From Bog-473 sp963850095 (GTDB lineage Bacteria; Actinomycetota; Acidimicrobiia; Acidimicrobiales; RAAP-2): DNA of 64,000 nucleotides. The stretch spans positions 97,935-161,934 of the forward strand of contig CAWKJX010000001.1 in NCBI GenBank assembly GCA_963850095.1. The letters are read 5' to 3'. Position numbers and translations under genes: made by a program. Positions within the stretch are counted from its first letter, which is position 1. The number at the start of each line of letters is the position of its first letter. The notes under the pieces are model-generated. The model ran no database searches and was not told the origin of the DNA. It worked only from the letters and a program-made list of their open reading frames with translations. This document shows positions 24,807 through 34,285 of this stretch, one piece after another.

Positions 24807-26347
24807 TTAATGCCCTCCACGCCCTTGACGGCCACCGACGGCTGGTACTGGTGGGTGCTCGACTCCACGTGCGCCACCAACTGGTTGACCGACGGGTCGA
24901 TACGGTCGAGCACCGGCTTGGGGTACACGCCCAGGAAGACGATGAGGATGATGAGCGGCGCCACCACCGCCTTCTCCAGCAGCCCCAGGTCGCGGATCTT
25001 CTCGTCGGCCTCACGGGGCTCGCCGTGGAAGACCTGCTGATAGGCCCACAGCAGGTAGATGACCGCCACGATCACGCCCAGGACGGCCACGACGGCCCAC
25101 CAACGGTGGGTGATGAAGGTGCCCGACAGCACCAGGAACTCGCTCACGAAGCCGTTGAGCCCCGGCACCCCGACCGAGGCCAGCATGGCCACGGTGAACA
25201 CGGCGGCCATGACGGGGGCCGCCTTCTGCAGCCCGCGCAGCTCGGTGGTCTGCCAGGTGCCGCGGCGCTGGTAGATGAACCCGATCACGATGAACAGCGC
25301 CGCCACAATGAGCCCGTGGTTGAGCATGAGCAGGACGCCGCCGGCCAGGCCCTGGGTGCTGATGGCGATCGTCCCGAGGGCGATGAAGCCGATTTGGGCC
25401 AGCGACGAGTAGGTGACCAGCCGCTTCAGGTCGCGCTGGGCGCAGGCCACGACGGCTCCGTAAATGATGCCGATGACGGCCAGCGTCAGCAGCAGCGGTG
25501 CCAGGGTGCGCGTCGCCTGGGGGAACAGGCTGAGGTCGAAGCGGATGATGCCGTAGGTGCCCAGCTTGGCCAGCACGCCCGACAACAGCACCGAGCCCTC
25601 CTCGGGCGCCTCGGTGTAGGCGTCGGGCGACCAGGTGTGCAACGGGAAGAGCGGCGCCTTGACGGCGAAGGCGGACGTGAAGGCCAAGAAGAGCAGGATC
25701 TCGGTGCTCGACGACAGGTGGGTCTGCATGAGCGGCCCGAGCGAGAAGGTCAGGTAGTGGTACTGCGACTCGTGGATGAAGGCCAGGGCCAGGATGCCCA
25801 CCAGGAGGAAGGCCGAGCCCAAGAAGGTGTAGAGGAAGAATTTGATGGCGGCGTAGGCGCGCCGCTGGTGGCCCCAGCCGGCGATGATGAAGTACGAGGG
25901 CACCAGCGTCAGCTCGAACATGAAGAAGAAGACCAGCAGGTCGAGCGAGACGAAGCTGCCCATGACCGCGGCCTCCAGCAGGAGGATCCAGGCGATGTAG
26001 GCCCGGCCGTTCTGGCGGTTGCGCCCGAGGATGATGGCGAGCGGGAACAGAATTGCGGTGAGCAGCACGAGGAAGATGGAGATGCCGTCCACGCCCAGGT
26101 ACCAGTGCACGCCGAGGCTGCTGCCCGTGTAGTCGTGGTCCGACACCAGCTGGAAGCCGCCGTCGTGCACCTTCATGACCACCAGGGTGGCGATGGAGAA
26201 GCCAAGCGTGACCAGCGAGACGATGAGGCCGAGCGCGTAGGCCAGCTCGCGGTTGAAGTTGCGGTCGAACCCGAGCAGCCCGAGGCCGAGCGCGCCGGCG
26301 GCCGGCAGCAGGACCAAAAGGGTCAGGAAGGGGACGGTGTGCGTCAT
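24803..26347 (-). CDS. nuoM: NADH-quinone oxidoreductase subunit M
   Basis: 514 residues; ATG at 26347 overlaps the nuoL stop (ATGA); the longer open frame upstream is an antisense or shadow reading of nuoL. Antiporter-like membrane subunit: 'LVFFFMFELTLVPSYFII' carries the helix-5 Glu, 'AFAVKAPLFPLHTWSPDAY' the helix-7 Lys, and 'DLKRLVTYSSLAQIGFIALG' the helix-8 Lys. 'YLGVDGISIFLVLLTAIL' is the usual NuoM helix-3 region. Fourteen membrane helices are expected. The frame is intact along its full length, unlike nuoL next door. Confidence 0.95.
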   Translation of the reverse strand: MTHTVPFLTLLVLLPAAGALGLGLLGFDRNFNRELAYALGLIVSLVTLGFSIATLVVMKVHDGGFQLVSDHDYTGSSLGVHWYLGVDGISIFLVLLTAILFPLAIILGRNRQNGRAYIAWILLLEAAVMGSFVSLDLLVFFFMFELTLVPSYFIIAGWGHQRRAYAAIKFFLYTFLGSAFLLVGILALAFIHESQYHYLTFSLGPLMQTHLSSSTEILLFLAFTSAFAVKAPLFPLHTWSPDAYTEAPEEGSVLLSGVLAKLGTYGIIRFDLSLFPQATRTLAPLLLTLAVIGIIYGAVVACAQRDLKRLVTYSSLAQIGFIALGTIAISTQGLAGGVLLMLNHGLIVAALFIVIGFIYQRRGTWQTTELRGLQKAAPVMAAVFTVAMLASVGVPGLNGFVSEFLVLSGTFITHRWWAVVAVLGVIVAVIYLLWAYQQVFHGEPREADEKIRDLGLLEKAVVAPLIILIVFLGVYPKPVLDRIDPSVNQLVAHVESSTHQYQPSVAVKGVEGIK

Positions 26348-28261
26348 CCCCACCACGTCCGGCTCAGCATGAAGGCGATGATGAGCGCCATCCCGAGGGC
26401 GATGCCCAGCGCGTAGTTGCGGGCGTAGCCGGTCTGCAGCTTGCGCGCCGCCGTGCCCGTGACCTTGGCCAGGTGCGCGGAGCCGTTGACCGCACCGTCG
26501 ATGACGCGGGTGTCGACCACCCAGGCGCAGAAGGTGGCCAGGCGCTGGCCGGGACGGCCGATGACGGTGTCGTAGAAGTCGTCCCAGTACCAGACCCGTT
26601 GGAGGAAGGCGGGTTCGAGCGCCGGCTTGTCCACCTCGGAGCCCCGCCAGAGCATGTAGGCCACGATCACGCCGGTGAGGGCGGCGGCGATGTCGATGAG
26701 GGCCAGGTACCACTCCCCCTTGCTCCCCAGGTGGTCGTTGTACAGGGTGCCGCTGAAGACGGGGGCCAGGAAGCTCGCCAGGTTGTCGGTGTGCACCCAG
26801 GGCAGGTCCAGCGCACCGGCGAAGAAGGCGAAGAAGGCGAGGACCACCAGCGGCAGGCGCATGACCCAGGGCGACTCGTGCGGGGCGTGCAGCGCCGGCT
26901 CGCCGTGCGGGCCCGGCTTGTCGAAGCGCTCCTCGCCGCCGAAGGCGAGAATTTCGAGCCGGCTCATGTAGTACGCCGTGAGCACCGCGGTAATGACACC
27001 GATGACCCACAAGGGCTTGTAGTGGGCCCACGTGTTGTCCAGCACGTCGCCCTTGGCCCAGAAGCCCGAGAGCGGCGGGATGCCGGCGATGGCCAGGAAG
27101 CCGATGGTGAAGGTGATCGTCGTCCACTTCATGTAGCGGCGCAACGCGCCCATGCGCTTGAGGTCCTGCTCGTCATCGAGGCCGTGGATGACCGAGCCCG
27201 CGCCCAGGAAGAGGAGGCCCTTGAAGAAGGCGTGGGCCACCATGAGGAAGATGGCGGCGATGTAGGCCCCCGAGCCGACGGCGAGGATCATGTAGCCGAT
27301 CTGCGAAATCGTCGAGAAGGCCAGCACCTTCTTTATGTCCTGCTGCGCGCAGGCGATGGTGGCCGCCACGAAGGCGGTCACCACGCCGATGATGGCGATC
27401 ACCTCGGTGCCGTCGGCCGTCAGGTGCAGCACCGGGTTCATGCGGCACAGCAGGTAGACCCCGGCCGTCACCATGGTGGCGGCATGGATCAGCGCCGAGA
27501 CCGGGGTGGGGCCCTCCATGGCATCGGGCAGCCAGTTGAACAGCGGAATCTGGGCCGACTTGCCGGTGGCGGCCAGGAACAGCAGCAGCACGGCGGCGGT
27601 GGCGACGCCGGGACTCAGGTGGGACAGCTGCCCGAAGATGCCGCCGCCCGGGCCGCTCTCGTACTGCACCGTGCCGGTCTTCTCGAAGAGGAGGAAGATG
27701 GCGAGCAGGAACCCGGCGTCGCCGATGCGGTTGTAGATGAAGGCCTTCTTGCCGGCCGAGGCGGCCGACTCGCGCTGGAACCAGAAGGCAACCAGCCAGT
27801 AGGAGCAGACGCCGACGCCCTCCCACCCGACGAAGGTGAGCAGCAGGTTGTTCGCCAGCACCAAGCAGGAGCATGGAGAAGACGAAGAGGTTGAGGTAGA
27901 TGAAGAACTTCGAGTAGTCCCGGTCGTGCTTCATATACCCGATGGAGTACAGGTGGATGAGCACGCTGACGAAGGTGACGAAGAGGCACATCGTCATCGA
28001 CAGTGGGTCGACCAGCGTGCCGACGGGCACGCTGAGGCCGCCGACGCTGAACCAGGTGTAGTAGTTCTCCACCACCACCCGGTGGCTCGAGGGCAGGTCG
28101 ATCAGGCCGGCGAAGACGATGCAGGCGACCACGAAGGCGCCGCCGATGGCGACGGTCCCGATGATGCCGGCCACCGGGTCGCCCACGCGCCGGCCCACGG
28201 CGACCAGCACCAGGAACCCGGCCAGGGGCAACAGCAGCATGAGGTAGGCGACGTGGACCAC
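26344..28261 (-). CDS. nuoL: NADH-quinone oxidoreductase subunit L, one-base frameshift
   Basis: About 638 residues after correction. The distal antiporter-like subunit with the long lateral helix. The frame from the start at 28261 ('MVHVAYLMLLLPLAGF') runs through 'YSIGYMKHDRDYSKFFIYLNL' to 'VFSMLL', then breaks; the second frame resumes at once with 'LVLANNLLLTFVGWEGVG', the most conserved NuoL segment. Deleting one A of the AA at 27863-27864 restores a single frame (CTG CTG GTG CTG GCG). Later landmarks are 'KSAQIPLFNWLPDAMEGPTPVSALIHAATMV' in part and 'DIKKVLAFSTISQIGYM'. I treat the break as a sequence error because complex I would not work without NuoL. Confidence 0.9.
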
Positions 28262-28264
28262 GGG

Positions 28265-28570
28265 TCAGCCCTTCAGCGAGTCCAGGTCGTCGGCCACCGT
28301 GGTCTCACGGCGCCGGAAGTTGGTCACGACGATGCCCAGGCCGACCACGACCTCGGCCGCGGCGACCACCAGCACGAAGAAGACGAGGACCTGGCCGCCG
28401 ATGTCGCCCAGCATGCGGGCGAAGGTGACGAAGGTCAGGTTGGCCGCGTTGAGCATGAGCTCGATGCACATGAACATGATCAGGACGTTGCGCCGCACCA
28501 GCAGCCCGATGGCCCCGATGGTGAAGACGATGGCGGCCAGGCCCAGGTACCAGGCCCCGGACAGGCTCAT
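28265..28570 (-). CDS. nuoK: NADH-quinone oxidoreductase subunit K
   Basis: 101 residues with three membrane helices, the exact family size. The conserved 'NVLIMFMCIELMLNAANLTFV' region carries the helix-2 Glu of the proton path, and 'FFVLVVAAAEVVVGLGIVV' carries the helix-3 Glu. The ATG at 28570 overlaps the nuoJ stop (ATGA), and three bases separate its stop from the nuoL start. With NuoH, A and J it forms the membrane arm next to the quinone cavity. Confidence 0.95.
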   Translation of the reverse strand: MSLSGAWYLGLAAIVFTIGAIGLLVRRNVLIMFMCIELMLNAANLTFVTFARMLGDIGGQVLVFFVLVVAAAEVVVGLGIVVTNFRRRETTVADDLDSLKG

Positions 28571-29190
28571 GCCGGCAACTCGCTCTCCGCCTCTTCGGGC
28601 TCGGCCTCGACCGTCGGCGGGCGGCGGGCCAGCACTACGGCGCCCACCACGGCGATGACCAGCAGGGCGGCGGTGGCCTCGAAGGCGAACAGGTAGGTCG
28701 TGAAGAGCTGCTTGCCCAACTGGGCCGGCTCGCCGGCGGGCGAGTTCACCCCGGCCACGTGCCCCTGGATCGGGCCGACCACCTGCTTGGCGCCGGTCAC
28801 CCAGTGCGCCGTGCCCACCATGGCCAGCACCCCGGCCAGCGTGATGAGCGAGAAGATGACGGCCAGCGGCCGCTGGCCGCCCAGCGGCTCGATGGTGACG
28901 TCCTCGGCCCGGTCGACGCCCAGGAACATGATCACGAAGAGGAAGAGGACGACGATGGCGCCGGCGTAGACGATGATCTGCACCGCGGCCAGGAAGTCGG
29001 CCTCCTGCTCAATGAAGAGCACGGCCACCCCGAAGAGCGTCATGACCAGGCTCAGTGCCGCGTGCACCGGGTTGCGCGAGGTGACGACGCCGACAGAGCC
29101 GACGAGGATCACGGCCGCCGAGGCGGCGAAGACGAGGACGTCGGGCCAGGTGGGGCGCGACGAAGTGGCCAGGAGGGCGGCGTGGAGCAT
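28567..29190 (-). CDS. nuoJ: NADH-quinone oxidoreductase subunit J
   Basis: 207 residues, five membrane helices. 'SRNPVHAALSLVMTLFGVAVLF' and 'AVQIIVYAGAIVVLFLFVIMFLG' are the family's helix-2 and helix-3 regions, the latter forming the pi-bulge that links quinone chemistry to pumping. The C-terminal tail after the last helix is acidic ('PTVEAEPEEAESELPA'). Its start codon shares one base with the nuoI stop; its end overlaps nuoK. Confidence 0.93.
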   Translation of the reverse strand: MLHAALLATSSRPTWPDVLVFAASAAVILVGSVGVVTSRNPVHAALSLVMTLFGVAVLFIEQEADFLAAVQIIVYAGAIVVLFLFVIMFLGVDRAEDVTIEPLGGQRPLAVIFSLITLAGVLAMVGTAHWVTGAKQVVGPIQGHVAGVNSPAGEPAQLGKQLFTTYLFAFEATAALLVIAVVGAVVLARRPPTVEAEPEEAESELPA

Positions 29191-30107
29191 CAGACGGTCC
29201 CCTCGACTTCGGCTTCGACCTCGGTTTCGGTCCCGCTGCCGCCGTCGACCGCGCCGACCCGCGCCTTGCCGCTCGCCTTGGCCTCCGCCTTGGCCTCCTT
29301 GCGCGCCGCGCGCACCTCCTTCATGTGCCCGCGGAAGTACTCCATCTTCTTCTTGTTGCGCTCGGCGCCCTTCTTGGCCCGCCAGACGCGCCCCTGCATG
29401 CCCCGGTGGGCCAGCGGGATGTCCTCGTCGAGCAGGTGGGCCTCGAGCACCTCACGCAACGGCTTGCTGCCCGTGGCGGCGTCGTCGCGCCGGCCCGACT
29501 GGCCGCCCTCGGGCGCCCGCACGCCGTAGCCGAGCTCGCCCTCCCACTGCACGTCACCCTCGTAGGCGGCGTTGCCCGACGGCGACGTGGCCCGCATCCA
29601 GCCCGACGTCATGAGGTCGTCGCCCTCGCGCCAGTCCTCCCAGGGCAGCTTCTTGGGCGTGCCGTCGTCGTTCACCAGCAGCTCTTCCTTGGTGTAGATG
29701 GCGTCGGAGCGGTTGGTGAAGGAGAACTCGAAGAGCTTGGACTCGGTGATGGCCTCGGTCGGGCAGGCCTCCACGCACATGTCGCAGTGGATGCAGCGCA
29801 GGTAGTTGATTTCGTAGACGTAGCCGTAGCGCTCGCCGGGCGACACGGGGTGGTCGGGCGGGTTGTCGAGCCCGCGCACGTAAATGCAGTCGGCCGGGCA
29901 CACCCCGGCGCACAGCTCGCAGCCGATGCACTTCTCCATGCCGTCCTCGTAGCGGTTGAGGACGTGGCGGCCGTGCTGGCGCGGCTGCTTGGGCTTCTTC
30001 TCCTCGGGGTACATGGTGGTGACCCGCGGCCGGGTCAGGTGCTGGAAGGTCAGCTTGAACCCGCCCAGGAACGAGAGCTGGTCCTTCATTTCGTCGCCGA
30101 CGCCCAT
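29190..30107 (-). CDS. nuoI: NADH-quinone oxidoreductase subunit I with a long C-terminal extension
   Basis: 305 residues, against about 160-220 for most NuoI. The core is standard: an amphipathic N-terminus and two 4Fe-4S motifs, 'CIGCELCAGVCP' near residue 60 and 'CIHCDMCVEACP' near residue 104, which carry electrons of clusters N6a and N6b toward the quinone site. From about residue 165 on there is an additional stretch with 'EGDVQWEGELGYGVRAPEGG', then a Lys/Arg/Ala-rich helix-forming region ('KEVRAARKEAKAEAKASGKA') and an acidic end. The extension is probably surface-exposed; its role is unknown. The ATG overlaps the corrected nuoH stop (TAATG). Confidence 0.93.
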   Translation of the reverse strand: MGVGDEMKDQLSFLGGFKLTFQHLTRPRVTTMYPEEKKPKQPRQHGRHVLNRYEDGMEKCIGCELCAGVCPADCIYVRGLDNPPDHPVSPGERYGYVYEINYLRCIHCDMCVEACPTEAITESKLFEFSFTNRSDAIYTKEELLVNDDGTPKKLPWEDWREGDDLMTSGWMRATSPSGNAAYEGDVQWEGELGYGVRAPEGGQSGRRDDAATGSKPLREVLEAHLLDEDIPLAHRGMQGRVWRAKKGAERNKKKMEYFRGHMKEVRAARKEAKAEAKASGKARVGAVDGGSGTETEVEAEVEGTV

Positions 30108-31349
30108 TACGCATCACTCCAGGGGGATGGCTCGGCCGGCCGCAGCGGCCGGGTGACCCGGCGGCCGATGGCCGGGATGACCACGTCCTCCTCGGAACGC
30201 CCCGACCCGAGCTTGTTGGCCCGGATCAGCAGGAACGGACGCCACGACGATGACCGGGAGCAGAATGGTGCCGGCCCAGCCCCAGGCCACGATGGCCGCC
30301 ACCAGCAGCAGCCAGCCCAGCGTCATGGGGATGAGCCGCTTCCAGCCCAGGTCCATGAGCTGGTCGTAGCGCAAACGGGGCAGCGCGGCCCGGAACCAGA
30401 CGTAAATGAAGCAGAACGCCACGACCTTGAGCAGGAAGTAGATGATCGGCATGTAGATGGTGGCGCCGGGGATGTGGAAGATGTAGCCGTTCGGCCCGCC
30501 GAAGAACAGGGTGACCACCACGGCCGACATGGTGATGGTGTTCATGAACTCGGCCAGGAAGAAGAGGCCGAAGCGGATGGACGAGTACTCGGTGTGGAAC
30601 CCGCCGACCAGTTCCTGTTCGGCCTCGGTCAGGTCGAACGGGGGCCGGGTCAGCTCCGCCGTGATGGCGATCATGAAGAAGATGAAGGGCACGAAGCCGA
30701 GGCGGATGAGGTTCCAGTTCCAGAACCCGTTGGACTGCGACGCCACGATGGCCCGGGTGGAGAGCGAGCGGCTGACCAGCACCACCATGACCGTGGTCAG
30801 GCCCAGCGCGGCCTCGTAGGAGATGACCTGGGCCGAGGCGCGCACCGAGCCCAGCAGCGGGTACTTGGAGCCCGAGGACCAGCCGGCCAGCATGACGCCG
30901 TAGACGGCGATGCCCGACATGGCCAGCACGAGCAGAATGCCCATCGGCGGGTCGGCCACCTGCAGCTCGAAGGTGTGGCTGCCGATGGTGATGACGCCGC
31001 CGACAGGCACCACGGTGAAGATGAGCACGGCCGGGATGACCGACAGGTAGGGCGCCAGCTTGAAGACGAAGGAGTCGGCCCGGTCGGGCAGCAGGTCCTC
31101 CTTGAAGACGAGCTTGGTCCCGTCGGCCAGCGTCTGCAGCAGGCCCCACGGCCCGGCCCGGTTGGGCCCGACGCGGCTCTGCATGTCCGAAATCACCTTG
31201 CGCTCGAACCAGATCATCAACGCCGTCGCCACCAGGAGCGCCACGAAGGCGACGAGGCACTTGATGATGATGATGAGCCAGACCTCCCAGTTGAGGCCGA
31301 AGTAGAGGAGCGGGTCGCCGTTGCCCTGGTCCGCGCTGTGGGTCAGCAC
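30107..31349 (-). CDS. nuoH: NADH-quinone oxidoreductase subunit H, frameshift near the 3' end
   Basis: Membrane subunit that forms most of the quinone-binding chamber. Core motifs: 'FERKVISDMQSRVGPNRAGPWGLLQ', read in part as 'SRVGPNRAGPWG', then 'FVFKLAPYLS', 'LTRPPFDLTEAEQELVGGFH' in part as 'RPPFDLTEAEQELVGG', and 'WFRAALPRLRYDQLMDLGWK'. The frame breaks near 30236: one missing base there lets the protein continue 'FLLIRANKLGSGRSEED...RPAEPSPWSDA' and stop at a TAA overlapping nuoI, which I take as the true end. The start is also doubtful. GTG at 31349 is usable, but a GTGA overlap with nuoG at 31410 followed by another one-base break near 31375 would give a longer N-terminus. Confidence 0.88.
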
Positions 31350-31406
31350 GGTCGGGCCGATGTTGGCCGGCGTGCGCCGCCAACGTGGTGGAGGTGGTGG
31401 AGGTGA

Positions 31407-34285
31407 TCACACCGACTCCATCCGCACGTCGGTGACCGGCTGGCGGGAGTCGATGAGCGTGGCCACGGCGTTGCCCGGCGCGCTCTCGCCGCCCGGCACG
31501 TTGTAGTCGATGGCCACCACACCGCGGGGCACGCCCTCGTCGGCCTCGGCGGCCAGCGTCAGCTCGCCCCGGGCCGAGCGCACCTTGACCCGGTCGCCCG
31601 TCGTCTTGCCCAGCCGGTCCAGGTCGTAGGGGTTGGCCCGCGCCACCAGCGGCGGCACCAGCGGCGTGAGCGAGGGCGACCCGGTCACCGAGCTGCCGGC
31701 GTCGTAGAGCCGCCGGCCGGCCACCAGGCGCAGCGTGTAGTTGTCGGGCTTGGGGATGTGCGGGCTCGGGGCCGCCGGTACCGGTCCCCGAGAGCAGCGG
31801 CGGTGGGCTGCCCAGCACGACCGAGCGCACCGCAGCCGGGACCGGCCCCTCCGGTGCCGACGCGCGGCGGGGCCCCTTGGCGCTCGACGGACTCGACGCC
31901 CGGTAGGGCCACCGGGTCGATGGGCTCCACGTCGGTGTGGCGGCCGTCGTCGTCCACGATCGGCAGGAGGATCCCGTCGTGCGCGGCGTCCGAGTGCAGC
32001 ACGTCCTGGGTCAGGCCGGCGTAGGCCGGCGCGGTGAACGCCAGCTCGTCGGCCAGGTCGGCCACGCTGGCCACGCCGAGGTCGGCGCCGAGGGCATCGG
32101 CCAACTCGGCCGCGATCATCCAGTCGGGCCAGGCGAAGCCGGGTGCGGTGAGCTTGGGGCCGAGGCGGCTCACCCGGCCCTCCAGGTTGGTCGTCGTCCC
32201 GGGCCGCTCGTGCTGCCACCGCACACGGCAGCACGACGTCGGCGTAGGCGTCGACCGACTGCGACGGGTGGCCCGTGACGGCCACCACGAAGTGCCCCGC
32301 CGCCAGCGCCGCCTGGGCCAGCGCGTGGTCGGGGAAGTCGCTCAGCGGGTCGGCACCGAGCAGCACGAGGGCGCGCACCGGCGGCGGCGCCGGCTCCGTC
32401 ACCGCCCTCACCGGCCATGGACGAGAGGATGTCGGCCGTATGGAGCCCGGTGCCGGCCGGCACCGAGCCCCAGGCCGAGGTGAAGCGCTCGCGGCCGGCG
32501 TCGAGGCTGACCCGCCCGGGCAACAGGCCGGGCGCCAGCCCGAGGTCGAGCGCGCCGAAGACGTTGCCACGGCGCAACGCCGGCAGGAAGGTCGCCTGGG
32601 GCAGCGCGTCGGCCAGTATGCGGACGGCCGCGGCCGCCACCTCGCCCGACTCGGCGTAGGAGGGCCGGCCGGCCACCACGACCACGCCCTCGCCGCCCGG
32701 ACGCGCGGCCAGCAGACGCCGCGCCTCGTCGAGCGCGCCGGGCGCCAGTGCGCTGCCCTCGTGGTGCGAGCCGAGCGCGCCGGCGGCGGCCTCGTCACCG
32801 GCCAGGGCCCGGGCCATCAGCGGCGCGTCGCCGGGCCGGATGGGCAGACGGACGGCGGCCAGCGGGGTGAGTGCGGTCGGCGTGGGAGAAATCTCGATCA
32901 GCTCGGTGGTGCCCTCGACGGCGGCGCGGAGGCGCAGGAAGAGAACGGGCAGCTCCTCGCGCAGGTCGCCGGCGAGACTGATGAGGAGGGGCGCGTGCGC
33001 CGCCTCGTCGATGGTGGCCCGGGGCAGGCCCAGGACCAGGTCGGCCGGGAGGCCGTCGCCCAGCTGGGCGTCGACCGAGTCGGTGCCGATGACGCCCTTG
33101 GCCAGCTTGGCCCAGGCGTAGGCCGACTCGTTGGTCAGGCGGGCGCCACCGATGAGGGCCACGGCACCGGCGCCGCCGGCCTCCTTGGCCGCGCTGATTC
33201 CCGCCGCTGCCGCATGGAGCGCCTCGCCCCAGCTGACCGGGACCAGCTCGCCCTCCTTGCGCAGGCGCGGCTCGACCAGGCGGCCGTGCTCGAAGCGCCC
33301 GGTCTCGCGCGCCTCGCCCAGGAACTGGCCCCGGGCGACGCCGAGGCTCACCACCTGCGAGGCGGTGGCCGGGGCGACGTCGACGTTCTCCCCCGCCAGC
33401 TCGTCAGGCAGCGGCCCGGAGTCGACCTCGTCGCCGTTGACCGACTCGTAGGCGAAGCGGCCCTTGTCGCACAGCCAGCCGTGGTTGACCGGCTCGGTGT
33501 CGATGCCGAGCAGCCGGGTCAGACGGTTCTGCGACGACTGCACGGCCACCCGGCAGCCGACGGAGCAGGTGGTGCAGGTGGACTCGACCTGATCGAGGTC
33601 CCACGGACGCGCGGTGAAGCGGTAGGGCGTCGCCGTCAGCGCACCCACCGGGCAGATCTGCACCGTGTTGCCACTGAAGTAGGACTCGAACGGTTGGGTC
33701 GGGAAGGTCGCCACCTCGACCTCTTCGCCCCGCCCGGAGAAGTCGATCTGCGCCTCGCCGGCCACCTCGGCCGCGAAGCGGGTGCAGCGGGCGCACTGAA
33801 TGCAGCGCTCGCGGTCGAGCAGCACGAGGTCACTGATGGCGATGGGCTTCTCGAAGTGCCGCTTCTCCTCAATGAAGCGGGACTCGCCCGGGCCGTAGGC
33901 CAGCGTCTGGTCCTGCAGCGGACACTCGCCACCCTTGTCGCACACCGGGCAGTCCAGCGGGTGGTTGGCCAGGAGGAACTCGAGCACCCCGTCCTGGGCC
34001 TTCTTGACCCGCTCGTTGGCGGTGTCGACCACCATGCCGTCGGTGACCGCCACGAAGCAGGCCGGGGTCAGCGTGGCACCGCGCGGGCCCTCCACGTCGA
34101 CCAGGCACATGCGGCACATGCCGACCGGGTCCATGCGCGGGTGGTAGCAGAAGCGCGGGATGTAGGTGCCGGCCCGCTCGGCCGCGGCAATGATCAGCTC
34201 GCCCTTGGCCGCCGTCACCTCCCGGCCGTCGAGGGTGAAGGTGAGCTCCTCGGTCGCCTGGTCCTGTCTTGGCCGTGTCAGTCAA
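31407..34285 (-). CDS. nuoG: NADH-quinone oxidoreductase subunit G, several frameshifts
   Basis: About 950 residues across frames. The N-terminal 650 residues are clean: 2Fe-2S ligands in 'GMCRMCLV', 'DCPVCDKGGECPLQD', 4Fe-4S ligands in 'CIQCARCTR' and 'CTTCSVGCR', then the molybdopterin-oxidoreductase-like part. The likely start is TTG at 34285 overlapping the nuoF stop, with one extra base near 34263 joining 'MTDTAKT' to 'QATEELTFTLDGREVTAAKG'. Further one-base breaks occur near 32405, 32217, 31838 and 31780; between them conserved text continues ('RALVLLGADPLSDFPDHALA', 'PGTTTNLEGRVSRLGPKL', 'RSVVLGSPPPLL', 'PHIPKPDNYTLRLVAGRRLYD'). The protein ends 'VTDVRMESV'. Five breaks in one gene is exceptional even here. 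Confidence 0.85.

Noticed and set aside
23100..25040. 646-codon plus-strand open frame opposite nuoN/nuoM
   Set aside because: His/Gln/Arg/Gly-rich shadow text without motifs; nuoN is unmistakable on the other strand.
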